Origin: Apium graveolens
Taxonomy: Eukaryota; Streptophyta; Magnoliopsida; Apiales; Apiaceae
NCBI RefSeq assembly: GCF_009905375.1
Contig: NC_133650.1
Span: forward strand, 143,166,476-143,230,475
DNA length: 64,000 bases
Direction of reading: 5' to 3'
Part shown: one piece after another, positions 34,259-46,716 of the stretch
Layout: each line of letters starts with the position of its first letter
How positions within the stretch are numbered: the first letter of the stretch is position 1
Notes under the pieces: generated by a model
The model's input: the letters and a program-made list of their open reading frames with translations, nothing else
What the model was told of the DNA's origin: nothing
Database searches by the model: none
Made by a program: the position numbers and the translations under genes

Positions 34259-35060
34259 TTACAAAGATCACAGCCCCTTTAAACGTGGCTTACTCGTAAG
34301 ACTAAGAAGTTCGAATGGACAGAGAAATGCGAGAACAGCTTCCAAGAACTGCAGAAAAGATTGGTGATGACCCCTATATTGGCGTTGCCGGATGGAAAAA
34401 GAGATTTTGTGATTTGTAGTAATGCTTCGCACAAGGAATTAGGGTGCACGCTTATACAGCACGGCAAGGTAATCGTGTACGCGTCAAGACAATTAAGGGA
34501 ATATAAAAATTCGATATCCCCCCATGATCTTGAGCTCACGGCAATAGTTTCACCCTAAATATTGAAGGCACTACTTGTATGGAGAGAAGTGCGAGGTTTA
34601 CGCAAACCCCAAGAGCTCAAGTATATTTACGCAGAAAGATCTCAATATGCACCAGAGGAGGTGGTTAGAGCTAATCAAGGATTATGATTATGAGATTATT
34701 TATCAGCCAGGTAAAGCCAATGTGGTGGCTGATGCCCTTGATAGAAAGGAGAGACTCAGGATGATAATATCTTCGGGAGAGTAGATAAAAGATTTCGAGA
34801 AAATGGAAATAGAATTGAAGGTAACCGGAGCCGGTACTGAAAGGCTATTTGAGATTGTAATGCAACCTGAATTATAGGAAAAAATCATATTGTGCCAAGA
34901 AAAAGTGATGAATGAAGGCAGAGAGCCAATGACTGGAGAAGAGATTAATACCGAGAAAGATGATAAGGGAATAACGAGGTATTCCTACAGAATTTGGGTT
35001 CCAAACGTTTAAGTGCTTAAGGACTGGATCTTAGATGAAATCCATAGTTCGAGGAATAAG
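34259..35060 (+). pseudogene. Misplaced RT-end/RNase H/integrase-start fragment in element C
   Basis: Translated pieces match the RT thumb and RNase H of Tekay elements: MVMTPILALPDGKRDFV, then SNASHKELGCTLIQHGKV and YASRQLREY. A further piece (34575-34784) has [27 protein letters not shown] and [16 protein letters not shown]. The first RNase H catalytic D is replaced (SNAS instead of SDAS). There is a stop near 34556 and more after 34780. The sequence then approaches the integrase zinc-finger start near 35040. This belongs downstream of gag and protease but lies upstream of them here. Confidence 0.8.
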
Positions 35061-35249
35061 ATTTAGGGCAAACCCTAAATGTGATAGTCAGGGAGGTCGC
35101 CATCAAGAAAGAAGGAACCCATAACATAATTAAGTGGAAAACAAAAATTTTAACATATAAGATAACCCCAATTATGGGAGAAGGATGAAACATTTCATAC
35201 TGAGAAAACAGAAGTCGAGCAAGATAGGGAGAACCATGATGGTACTCCT

Positions 35250-35640
35250 ATGGGGCATTTCATGGACCTGCCTAAACAAAACTTATACTTTTACCCCCAA
35301 CCACCACCCTGAGGAAATAATGCAGTGGGAAATTCTTTCATGACCTATAAGTCGCTAAGCTCTCAGAATTCCAAGGAACAGGTTGACCCAGTCGAGGCAA
35401 GAGCCTGGCTAAAGGAAATATAGGAATCATTTGAGATTCTAAATGATTGACGAAGCGCAAAAGATTGTTTTTATCACTTACCTTCCTAAGAGAGAGGCCA
35501 CCCTCTAGTGAAAGGCTAGGGAAGATAGAGAGATAGCATATAAAAGTTAGAGCCAGACCAAAGGCGGAAGAGCATAATGAATTATGAATCTAGGTTGTGA
35601 AATTCGTCAAGGTTCGTTTAAAGGACATGAATCCAGAGTG
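35250..35640 (+). pseudogene. Decayed gag of element C
   Basis: With stops and frameshifts, the translation still aligns with element B's Gag: NNAVGNSF, then VDPVEARAWLKEI, a stop, ESFEIL, another stop. The reading frame is dead. Protease and RT remnants probably follow (35640-36880) but are too degraded to delimit. Confidence 0.75.
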
Positions 35641-36885
35641 ACAGGATGTTTGAAATCAAGAATTACACTACGTTGGTCCATGAAAGGATTTTAATAGTAA
35701 TGAATATAAGAAGACTGGAAAGGAAAGGGATATAAAGGGATATAAAGGAAATAAAGTTGAAGAACGATAAGGGAGTTAGGAATGCGGAAATCCTAAGGAA
35801 CCCTATCAATAAAGATAAGAGAAGTGGGTAATCATCAGGGTGATGGTGATTGACCATGAGGTAAAGTTGAAGTTTGAAGGCATAAGTGATACATATATGT
35901 TATCCCCTTTAAGTTGGGAGGATTCCAGGAAACCTTGAGATAGTTCGAAGGATAAATAATAAGACGCGGATAGACTGAGGAGAAAAAAAAAGTAAGAAAT
36001 TATGAAATTGGATGAAGGAAGTGACCTTCCAGAATGTGAAGTGTATGTAACACCTGTGAAACACCAGGTACAAAAGATATCCCAACATTGAGATGACTGT
36101 TAAGATAAATAACAGAGGTAAATGAGTAATTAGAACTAAAAAGTTCACTTTGAACAAAACCAATATCTTCCAGAACATCCCTGTTATCATTACCAAATCA
36201 GGAAAGAAATGCGGATAACCATTGTTATCTTCTGGAGGCCATATGGATTGATCTCAGTTTGAATAAGGATGTTATTGTGAAATTAGGTATAGACTATCAA
36301 GGTGGGAATGATTGAATAAGATACCCTTATTAGGGATATATGACTTGATTATCCATGGAAGAATGCAAGTACCTTTTAAAGGTGGAATTAAGGACAGAAC
36401 CTCGATAACTTAAGATAAATCCTAGGGGAATGCATAAAGGTTGGCATTTCACCCTTAATAGGGACAGTATGAGTTTCGACAGTATAAATTGGAAAGGATC
36501 AGGATAACAACAACCTTTAAGGATCAGTGGAGTAATTTTTAGAAGTATATAGACAATGGTTCTAGTATTAGTAAATGGTATTTTGATATGCCCTGTATCT
36601 AGGGAATACAGGAGGGACGATTCAAGGATAACCTTAGTGGTTTTACAAGGAGAAAGGTAATATTCAAAGTTCTGAAGAATAGAAATTTTGATAAAGAAAA
36701 TATGACGTAATTATAATAATGCCAAGTGGGCACGTGTTTAACCATAAGAAACTATAGATCGACCCAATGAAGGTCGAGATTGGTGAAAACAAGAAGGACC
36801 CAAGATAAGAGACGTCCTAAGTATGATCGAGAGTCAGTCGTGACAATGTTAGCCTCTAAAGACCGAGGCAGTAACTTATGGAAAA

Positions 36886-37071
36886 ATGGTGATATTTTTT
36901 TCCTCTCCTCACCAAAGCTTAATGAAGAGCATTTTCACAAAAGCAGTGATTGGAAATAAAGTAGAAAATTTAGTTGAAGATCGTTCAAAAGACATTGATT
37001 GTAAGGAACTATTACTATCTGGAAAGGCCAATGAGGTGGCAGACACTCTAAGTGTAAGAGAGCGATTATAG
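36886..37071 (+). pseudogene. Second RNase H fragment of element C (in expected position)
   Basis: A 61-codon open piece ending KANEVADTLSVRERL, the decayed equivalent of the [15 protein letters not shown] block. It lies downstream of gag, where RNase H belongs, so the copy at 34259-34785 is an extra one. Confidence 0.65.
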
Positions 37072-38442
37072 GCGCTCGTGCCAGAGGAATACAGTAATGA
37101 TGGTTAAAGCCGTGAAGGTTGTATTATGGTTTGAAAGATTGATATTCCTTCTGATGATTGTGTGATACTCAACCGTAATAGTAGTTTGGTAAAGATTTAA
37201 TTCATGTAATCTCCATGAGCAGGCTATCTATCTTAGAAGGTCCTATCTTGAGATAAGCCAGGACCATGTTACGAAAGGACTAAATGAACCTTTAAACTTC
37301 ATGTCTCCAAATAAAGACATATGGTTAATAATGGTATTAACCTGTTATCGTTGCTTGATTGAAACTTTTCTGTAATTTTATCTGCTTCATGTCATGTATG
37401 TACGTCAGGATCTGGAATGTTCTTCATGAATCATGAATGGTGATTATGTTACCTCCTTAGAAGAATTCTATACATGTATGGACTCCGTATGGTTAGCTAT
37501 TAAGATTTCATGGAAAATAAATGACGACAGTAGGTCAGCGGTGGACCATAGTAATGCAGTAATGATTCTGCGAATAATGAGATGATAACAACCGGGAGAG
37601 TTGTATTGTAATGGGTGTTGAGATTGAGTACCACTAATCGGGTCATGGTGATGTATAAGTTATCATTGATAGACTAACTAGTGGATTATCTACCTATTAA
37701 ATAATTATTCTTTCTTATCGACATAGAGTCGTATTACTATATGAGGAAGGTTGTGGGGAAAGCATAGAATTCTAGTAACGATGATGTCTAGAATGAAATC
37801 CCAGATTCGATTTTCATTATCGAGGGAGTTTCAAAGGTGATTGTTTATAAGCTCGAGCAAGAGCATGGGTCCATAGAATGATGGACGGAATAGTAAAAGA
37901 TTCAGGAACATGAATTGCGATGCTATAATACTTGATGTTGAGATGTATACATATATATATTTTTTTGTTCTCCTGTGATAAACCTCTATAGTTCAGAGGT
38001 AGATTACAAGCCAGATGTTTTGTGGAAGTATATTTTTATATAATGCTCTTAAATTCGTTCTTTTCTCTCCTTTTCATTTTGTATAAGCTGAGAAAAACAA
38101 CCCTTCCAGAAGGGGAGGTATTGCTGAATGACTATCTATCTGTGTGATAGAATCCTAGTAGGATACCATCTATTATTTAATTGCTTGTCAAGTACTAAAG
38201 GATGACCACCTTCTGTACTAACTATGTGATGTAACAAGTGTTCATGATCATAGTGATCTCTCAATAAATTCTTTTACTTCTATACGATAGGTCAAGCTTT
38301 CAAAGATGGAAGCAGCTAGAAAGTAAGTAGTATCAGTGCGGTGGTATTCCGAATCTAACGCGTTCGTGATACTAAGGTTGACGCAATTGTTAAAAGATTA
38401 TAGAACGCCAACAAACTAAAGTGTAACCACTATAGTATTAGG

Positions 38443-38534
38443 TACGGAAGATAGTAACGATTACGGACAGGAAAAGAGTGGGTATTGATACGGAAGATAG
38501 TAACGATTACGGACAGGAAAATAGTGGGTATTGA
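38443..38534 (+). repeat. Tandem duplication of about 45 bp in element C interior
   Basis: A unit beginning TACGGAAGATAGTAACGATT and running through ACGGACAGGAAAAGAGTGGG occurs twice in direct succession with one base changed. Confidence 0.8.
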
Positions 38535-38589
38535 GAAGCAAAACCTATAGCGCAAGAAGCTATGATGAGAGTATGTGCGATAGACTTGA

Positions 38590-38990
38590 AAGAATTTGGA
38601 ATGATCACTTAGCACGTATAGAGTTTTCTTATGATGATGGATGATATGATAGTGTCGGAATGTCGCCTTACGAGGCCCTATACAGAAAGAGATGCCGATC
38701 CCCCTTGTATCGGAATGAAGTGGGAGAGCGCAAGATGCTCAGGTCCAAATTAGTCCAATTAACCAAGGACATAGTAGATCTAATCAGAGGACGGCTAGTA
38801 GAAACCCAAAATCGACTCGAGGAGTACGCCGGTATGGCCGAAAGGACAAAGAGTATGAAGGAGGGAACCTTGTATTATTAAAAGTATTCCCTTGAAAAGA
38901 ATTGACTTGAGAGTTAGAAAGTGCACTGCTAAGAAAGTATCCCTATTCATTTTCTATCTGATTCCGGGACGGAATCCTTTTAAGGAGGGG
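38590..38990 (+). pseudogene. Integrase C-terminal fragment of element C
   Basis: The open piece 38660-38881 reads MSPYEALYRKRCRSPLY, EVGERKMLRSKLVQ and GRLVETQNRLEEYAG, the region after the integrase D-D-E core in Tekay polyproteins. The downstream GPF and chromodomain parts are not recognisable. The polypurine tract follows at 38982. Confidence 0.8.
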
Positions 38991-38993
38991 AGA
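38982..38993 (+). other. Polypurine tract of element C
   Basis: AAGGAGGGGAGA lies directly before the 3' LTR start TGTAATAACC. Confidence 0.85.
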
Positions 38994-38994
38994 C

Positions 38995-41900
38995 TGTAAT
39001 AACCCCAATTTTTGGAAATTTTTGAAACCCTGATGAATAGTAACTTTTGCTGACAATGCTGATTAAGGAAAATTATCAGACCACGTTATATAGGAGTACT
39101 GTTATGGAAATTCTAAGATTGTATTAGTATTCCATAAAGTAAATGAGTGTATGTAAAGGTCGTCAGAATTCGGATTCGAAAACTTTATTTTTTTCCCAAA
39201 AATCCACCAGATACCGAAATAATAGAGTATAAGGTAACATGATAAAAAGGATTTAAATTCAAGGATTATAAGAGAGGATCATAAAAGGAATATAAAATAT
39301 TGAGAAAGGTTAGGGGAACCCAAGTAATAAGATCCCGGATATGATCCCTCAAACGAGAACGAAAGTTAAGCGAACCGTATAACAGATAAGCGGTCATTAC
39401 CCAAGTAATTAAGGGTTAATCAAAGAGGTTAGTGGATGATGATGTCATCACATGACAAGGAGAAGCCATGTGTTAAAATATGACACAAGCATGGTGACAT
39501 AAGCATGATAAGGAGTTTTGATTTGTTGGTTGATTTATAGCCAAGTAAAACTTACCATGGTAAAGCTAATAATTTGCCAAGCCAAAAGGAAAGCAACCAT
39601 GCATTTCATTTCACACTTCCCAAAATTAACCAACCAAACTCTCTCTTCTTTCCCCCATTGTTTTGCTTCGACTTCTTCTTGAAAAAGCAAGGAGAAATTT
39701 TCAAAACTCAAGCTACACACCTTCAAAAAATTAAGAGGTTTATTTCATTAGCTTCCATAATTCATGACTTAGTTATGTTATGAGTTTGAAGCCAAGATTC
39801 CAAGGTTTACTAATCTAATCAATTCATCAAAGTTCTTGATGAATAGTATTTTTAAGAAACTAACTTTGTGTTTTCTTATGTTTTCTTCTAGATCCAAGCT
39901 TAGTAGAGATAGTTAGTGGTTATTCAAGGCTCCCTAAGTGATTCTCCACTCTCTAAGAAAGGTATAACTTCTCAAACCCTTAGTCTTAAGTTTGGTTTGT
40001 TTGGATTTCCTAATGTTTAGATGATGGGTTAGTGTAATGGGTGTGTAATCATGTTTAGAGCTTTGTTTAGTAAGTGGTTTTGTTGATTTTGGAGTTAGGA
40101 GTGATACTTGTTAGATTTGAAGTTCTTGGTCACATTTTGACTTGGTTTAGATGAATAAGTTGAGATCTTGAGTTATGGTTGAATGATCTTGTATTGTGGT
40201 TGAATGATGGTGGAATGGTGTTGATTGGTGGTGGTTTGATATTGAATTGATTTGGTAAAATTTGGGAATCGCTAAGTTTTAGTCGTCGTAATGCCCAATT
40301 TTCCTTAGACTGTTTTGGTGCATAACTTTTTCACCCGAACACTCACTACCATGAACTGACCATTACCATTCTTAGAAAGTTTATGATTCAAGCTTCATTT
40401 TGATATGTCGTTCGCTTAGATCCGATTTACGGTTTAGGAGAAACGACCATTTTAAGTAATGGCGTTTCGTGAGCGAACCCCGAAACCTCGAGTAACTTTG
40501 AGACCATAATTGAGACCCGTAAATAATTAATCAAAACACGAAAAAAATTATGTAAGGTGGATTAGGCAGTTGGTAAAGTACTCGCGAAAGAGTCGCCTTA
40601 AAATTCGTAACGGTTAATTTATTAAAATTAGTGGAGCCGAGGGTACGCGAGCAATTAATGCAAATCGTTAAGCGTATAAGCGATCGTTAGGGTATGAGTG
40701 ATTTTTGACTAGTTTCTTAAGCGACCGTGGTCTAATTCCGGCTTATGTTGTTTTTCATAGGTTACCGGACCCATTCTAAGCTTAAGTCTATCCCGTAAAG
40801 CTCAGGAAAGTTTTTTTACCAGTTATACTGTTCTTGTGATGTAAATATATTGATGCATTATCTTGAGATAAGTGCATCGTTATTATTAGCAAGTCTTGCA
40901 ATATATTGGAGCATGTTGATATGATATATATGCATGTCTGTTTCATAATCTTGATATTTCATTATCGATTCAATTATTATAAATTGCATAATACCTATGT
41001 TAGAGATAGGCATTACTTGCGTATACCCTTAGTATAGGGGACCAGAGTTGAACATTTTTCTAAACCGGGAGGCGATGTTCCCGAATAAATTACAGATATA
41101 TATATATATATATATAGTTTCAAAACTATTAATCGAAGAAGGTTTATTCGATAGTTTTATATTCTAAGTGAATATTATTTTTGGAATATTCATATAAGAT
41201 TCATATTACGATCAAAGACTAGTTTAATTATTTGAATATAGTTTCTACTTTTGAAACTTATTTTATTTCTATTAATAAATGAATATTAGTTTGAATATTT
41301 ATTCGAGGACTTATGACTCCGCTTGTTTTATTTAATGAATATTAGTCTGAATATTTATTCGAGGACTTATGACTCCGCTTATTTTATTAATAATATTCTA
41401 TATTTTCTTAAAGAATAATGTGTCAATATTCGCCAAGTATTCGGAAAATGATTGATACTATCAAATCATTCTTACTTTAAATATTTCCAGAGATTATTCT
41501 CAAACTTTATCAAAACTATTTTTGAAAGTTAGAGTGGATCCCAAAACTCGTTTTCAAATTTAAGATCTTTCTTTCGAAGGGGATTTAAATACTCGCTCAA
41601 AAAAATCTTAGGGATCCGACTCCGTGATGTATTTGTATATTCGCAACGAGGTTGTTGTTTTGATAAAAGAGTTTTTGATTACTTACCCAACCCTCGGGAA
41701 GTAAAATTCTTGGAATGAGTTTAATCCATTAATAGGAATCGCCTGGGAAATATCGGTGAGTATTCTTTTCCAACTAGATATGGCTTCTTGGTGGAGCAGT
41801 ATCAACAAGTTTCTACTTGGGGAAAGGGGGACGAGATTTATGTTTCAGAGTCATGGATTTCATCTGAACTGGGAGTGGCGTAAATAGTCGAGTGGCTCCG

Positions 41901-43199
41901 GCCCAACCTTATTATATTGGCCCGAATGGCCCGGAAGTTCCGCTAAGACGGTCCATTCCTTAGGAGTTCAGTGTTCGGTCGACAAGTAAATCCGACTGTT
42001 CTCCTCTACATGTAGAAAATGGTGGGGTTGCACTACTGCGACTGATCATCGTGAGTGGTCTTCCTGGCGCAGCAAACTCCCGTAATGAGTTCATCATCCA
42101 GTTTAGATATTTCTGCAACACTACCCAGAGCACTTCGATAGAAAGGCTACGGCTGGGCGACTGTTGAGTGTTGACAGGTTCGAGTTTTCAAAATGATGTT
42201 TCCATGAATTGAAGTATCTCATAACTTCATATTTTATCAGTGATCAAAGATTTGAGTTTCCTTGAGCGGATAAAAGCCCTCAAGAGTATTTGTGAAAATG
42301 AGTTATATACAATTCTTACCTTGTAACTTCATCGATATATGATGAACTTTTGAAACTGATTATAACTTAAACGGTGGTAGTTCGAGTAGTATTCGGAAAA
42401 GATATTAGTATATTGGAGTATCTTGTAACTTCATCTTTTCGACTTATATCTAGTTAATGATTATCTTATGCATGACAAAGATTTTCAGAAAAACGTTGAG
42501 ACAAAGTTAGATATATGAGATCACCTTGCAACGATATTTTTAAACAGTTATAAACTGAAACTCTGTGTGTATTATACATATCAGAGGATTTCAAAGATTT
42601 TGAAAAGTATATATGTATATATATACTGAATATTTTACGACTTCGTCGCATTAAGATATCAAACTTGGTTCATTTATTCTTGACCAAGACTTTCTTGAGT
42701 ACTATGAAGATGCTCATATATTTTTAATTATTATTCATGTTATTTAGGTGGGCTTATTGCTCACCCTTGCTTTCTTCTTTCATCACACAACAACAGATAG
42801 AAAAGATGAACATGACCAAGCTCCCAATTCGCAAGCGGTTAGGAAACGTTCCGCAGTTTTCTGGAAGCGTTGATGCCGCTGTAGCTGAGGTAGGAATTAC
42901 CAATAGGTTAGGCTTTCAACTGTTGATGTACCAGACTTATGTATATTTATGATCTGTAATAATGGCAAAGAAAATATAAATTTATTCAAAAACCCTTTTA
43001 AGGCGTAATGGTTTATAATTGTGGAATAAAATGACTTGTGTTATTTTTGGTATTCATCTCTGAGACTATAACTTGTGGTGTGTGTGTATTGTGGGGTCAC
43101 AGTACGCAGTAGTTGGTTGTTAATTAAGATTAAGTGTTATTAAGGGAAATGGAACTCGTGACAACTCGGATCCCCGACCCCGGATTTGGGGGTGTTACA
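38995..43199 (+). repeat. Element C 3' LTR (complete, 4,205 bp)
   Basis: It runs TGTAATAACCCC...GGGGGTGTTACA. It is the same family as element B's LTR in opposite orientation and aligns to 29868-33778 from 39314 onward. It contains an AT dinucleotide run near 41097-41117. Confidence 0.93.
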
Positions 43200-44152
43200 G
43201 TGGCCCAATTATACCTAACTTCAATGTATACAAAAATAATTAGGGAAATATTTATTTATGATATATATATATATATATAATTTTGAAATTTTTATTTCTA
43301 TACTTATTTATTTCGTGTACTTTCGTTTCGTGTCGTGTACCAATGGGTAAAACCGAAACCTACACTAAATTTATACGTATACTTTCGTTTTCATGTACTT
43401 TCGTGTTTGTGTATCGAAAAGGTAAAACCAAACCCGTAATTTTTGTGTCGTGTTTTCATGTCGTGTATGAAATCGCTAGCTTTATCACCAATAAATCTTT
43501 CACACTCGACTCACATGTGCTTTTAAGTTATATTTTCTTACCATTGATACTTGTAATTATATAAATGATACAGTGAGTGATGCTTATATGAAATTTTAGA
43601 TTAATGATATGAAGATTTGAGTCAATATAAGATACTTGGTTAGATTTAACTTTACGATATAATTATGTGTGATATTTTTTCATCGAGGACTTGTGATATT
43701 ATTTTAAATCGTCCATGAATTATTTTAAATCGCCCATGACTTCTTAATTGGGATGCTCAATTTGTCACGTGTGCTAATACATACATAGTTGTTAAGTATG
43801 GCCGTGGATATATTGTAGTGCAAGACATTCCTGTACATAACAAGACTATATCATCTTGACAACCCTAAGGATAAGTTGTATGATAATTCCATTATATTAT
43901 GTAATTGTATTTCTTAAGTCTGTATAAGTAGATTAGACTGGAGGATTTTTCTATGAACAGCCATCAAGCTAAGAAATAAACTCTGGAAGAAGATCAATCT
44001 TGATTATGCCTCAGAGGGAAGTGTAGAAGTTTGGAGTTCAATAATGTTGTTCTAGGAAAAATGTTCTAAGTTAGATATCGACAAGTCACAGATCAAGAAA
44101 TATAGAGAGGTATGTTGAGAAATCTAAAATGGCTTGTAGAGAAGTCCAATAA
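43200..44152. other. Intergenic, AT-rich; TCGTGTA-rich patch
   Basis: No gene is seen. An (AT)n run lies at about 43260-43279. From about 43310 to 43475 the short motif TTTCGTGTA/GTCGTGTA recurs many times, as in subterminal regions of some plant DNA transposons; no ends were found. Confidence 0.4.
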
Positions 44153-44450
44153 GATATCGACAAGTTAATCTACATGTAAAGACCTGGAGATATCGGCAAG
44201 TCAAAAATTACATGTAGATAACTAGAAATATCGACAAGTCAAAATCTAAATGTAGAGAACTAGAGATATCGACAAGTTAAAATTATATGTAGAGAACTGG
44301 AGATGTCGACAAGTTAAAATCATATGTAGAGAACTAAAAGATATCGAAAATTTATTTCTACGTATAGAGAACTGAAGATCTCGACAAGTCAAAAACTTAT
44401 GTAGAGAATTGAGATATCAATAAGTCATTGTAATTATTGATACGTGACAT
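44153..44450 (+). repeat. Tandem repeat of about 37 bp, eight imperfect units
   Basis: Units start near 44153, 44189, 44227, 44265, 44302, 44340, 44377 and 44413. Each carries GATATCGACAAGT, then an A/T stretch, then ATGTAGAGAACT. Similar single units occur at 44074 and 44468, so the array once extended further. The family is unrecognised. Confidence 0.85.
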
Positions 44451-46145
44451 CTCTACACAACAAAAGAGATCTCGACAATTAACCTCATAATTCAGAATGC
44501 AGACAACTTGAAGATCCAAAATTATCAGTCAACAAACAATTCTATCATTGAATTGAAAAGCCTACAAATACAGTTTGAAGAATACAAGGTCATAAACCAA
44601 GATAAATTGGACAAACGAGGGTCACGGACGTAGTAGATTTTGCACAGATATGTTGCACTAGAAATGGAAATAGACAAATGAGTTTTAGAAAATGTGTTAA
44701 TCTATTTTAGTGCAAGTTCTGTAAACCGTGCATGTTGATCTATAAAATATGTCAAGGGTTCTTTGTTTAGTAGTAGTAATTACATTTAGAAGATATTGTA
44801 ATCTCTCGAGAGAAGTAGTTGAGTTCTTACTTTTAATAACACATATTTGTAGAATACAGGTCAAGTGAGATTTTGATAAAATTTCTTTTGTGATTAGATT
44901 AGACATTTGTCACTACAATTTCAACTAGCTGTATAGTTCCACAAGCCCTAAAACACTCGCATAAAAATCAAAAAACCATTATGTGTTGCACTTTATACCT
45001 AACATGTACACATATATAATTATTTGTACGCGTGGGTTATGTAATTTTTCTTGGTGCCCTATCTTATTTTATGTGATATTTTTAAATTGATGAGTTCGAG
45101 TTCTTTCCGGGTGTGAATAATTAATGCAGGGTGGCACGTAAAAAAATTCAAAAGACAAATATTTGTGAGTGGTATATTAAGTTTCGAAACTTTTTTTAGT
45201 TAGAATATTAAACAATAATAGATTAAGTTAAGTTATTGTTAAGAATATTAAAATTAGAATAAGAGCTTAGTTAAGAAAGTAGTATAGGACTTTTACCATC
45301 AGAATTCAATGATAATTATTATTGATAATAATATTGAGTTGTTTTGAATTTATCGTGCCCAATATGTTCTCAAATTCATAATTATCCCAAATTCAGCTGT
45401 ATTCTCTATTCCCATCACAAAAGTTACTAATATTTAAAAATTGAGTTCACTATCAAAGTGATCATTTAAGTGAAATTCATATATTAATTTAATTATTAAC
45501 TTTAACGGGATATTATTTGAGTCATCAAAGTTATAAAAAATATTAAACATATACATCTAATATGTATCTGACAAGTAAAATGAATCGTTTGTTGATTTAT
45601 ACACATTTTTCTTAAATGATAGATATATTATATAAAATACTAGAATCTACAAACTTTAATTTGGTTATAGTAGCATTCAAGAAAAATTTATAAAGCTCAA
45701 TAAAATTATTTTTACTTCTCGAACATATTTTTAGAGGTATTTATTAATATTTATTATAAATTTAGTGAATCAAATGATATCACGTTAGGATGGTCAAAAT
45801 TATATATGAATTCACTCGAGTGTATATCTTTTAAGTGTAATTATAATTTAAAATAAATAATAAATAAGTGAAAAATGCCTCTAAATATGTACTTAGATAA
45901 GTCATATGAGTAAATTTATAATTTTTTAATTAAGTGTTGCAATTATTAAAATACATATTGTGTATTTAAATTAAAAATATTTTGTACTCACCTAACTTAG
46001 ATGAGTACATACTTAAGAACATTAGTCCCATTAAATAAATATTTACTCTGAGCGGAATCAACTTTCCCATATTATTTAGCCCACTTTTTAAATAAAAAAA
46101 GTACTCAAGTAAACAAACAATAAACCACAAACCTATCCGGATCAC
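44451..46145. other. Intergenic AT-rich DNA
   Basis: I see no convincing gene or mobile element ends in this stretch of about 1.7 kb. Confidence 0.5.
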
Positions 46146-46515
46146 AGAGCAACTTCAACAGCAATTTCGAGAAACTCGAAACTCTTAAGTTTTTCTGGGT
46201 AAATACTATAATTAATATAATTAATAGACTCTTAACTATTTAAGAGAGAGAAAATTACTCTTTCTCAAACAATTCTCTTCAACTAATAATTTTATTCTTT
46301 CAACCAAATAAAAATGCTACATGGTAAAATCGAAGTGCGTAAACACATTATTTATTAATAAGAAAAGAACGAGGAAAAGTTAAGAGCTCCTTACAAGTGA
46401 GAAAGAGATTCTAAATTTTTTAGAATGAACTAAAAAATTGTTGGAGACCATTTTTATGCCAAAATCCTCAAATTTTAACTTAAAAATTATAAAGAGGAGT
46501 TGTTGGAGTTGCTCT
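46146..46515. mobile_element. MITE with AGAGCAACT(T/C)CAACA terminal inverted repeats
   Basis: The left end AGAGCAACTTCAACAGCAA and right end TTGTTGGAGTTGCTCT are inverted repeats with one or two mismatches, about 370 bp apart. It encodes nothing. The flanks do not show a clear target duplication, so the superfamily is left open. It lies about 200 bp beyond the 3' end of the following gene. Confidence 0.65.
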
Positions 46516-46716
46516 AAATCATTCTAAATATAAAGTCATATTATCTTATATGCCAAATGTGGAGTGTACAAAGTCCACCCCACGCTAACAAACCAGAAAG
46601 AATACTACTACTACTAGTGGTACATATTTGCGTTGCAACTACACACGCTAGCTACCACACTCTCAAACGACTTGATAAAGAACACAATCTCGAAACTGCT
46701 GCTCCTTTTTTTTTTT

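Larger units (their letters stand above)
29868..43199 (+). mobile_element. Element C: decayed Tekay-like Ty3/gypsy retrotransposon, host of D, B and A
   Basis: It reads on the + strand: 5' LTR remnant (29868-33778), iMet primer site (33783-33794), decayed interior, polypurine tract (38982-38993) and a complete 3' LTR (38995-43199). The first 319 bp of the 5' LTR (equivalent of 38995-39313) were separated by the insertion of element D and should lie left of the window. Reading frames inside are broken by many stops and frameshifts. A sample of the LTRs differs by about 3% plus small indels, so it is the oldest layer. The base run GTGGC at 43200-43204 is the expected right target duplication. 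Confidence 0.9.

Noticed and set aside
44153..44450. CRISPR array from regularly spaced repeats
   Set aside because: The units are contiguous tandem repeats of about 37 bp without unique spacers, in a plant nuclear context.
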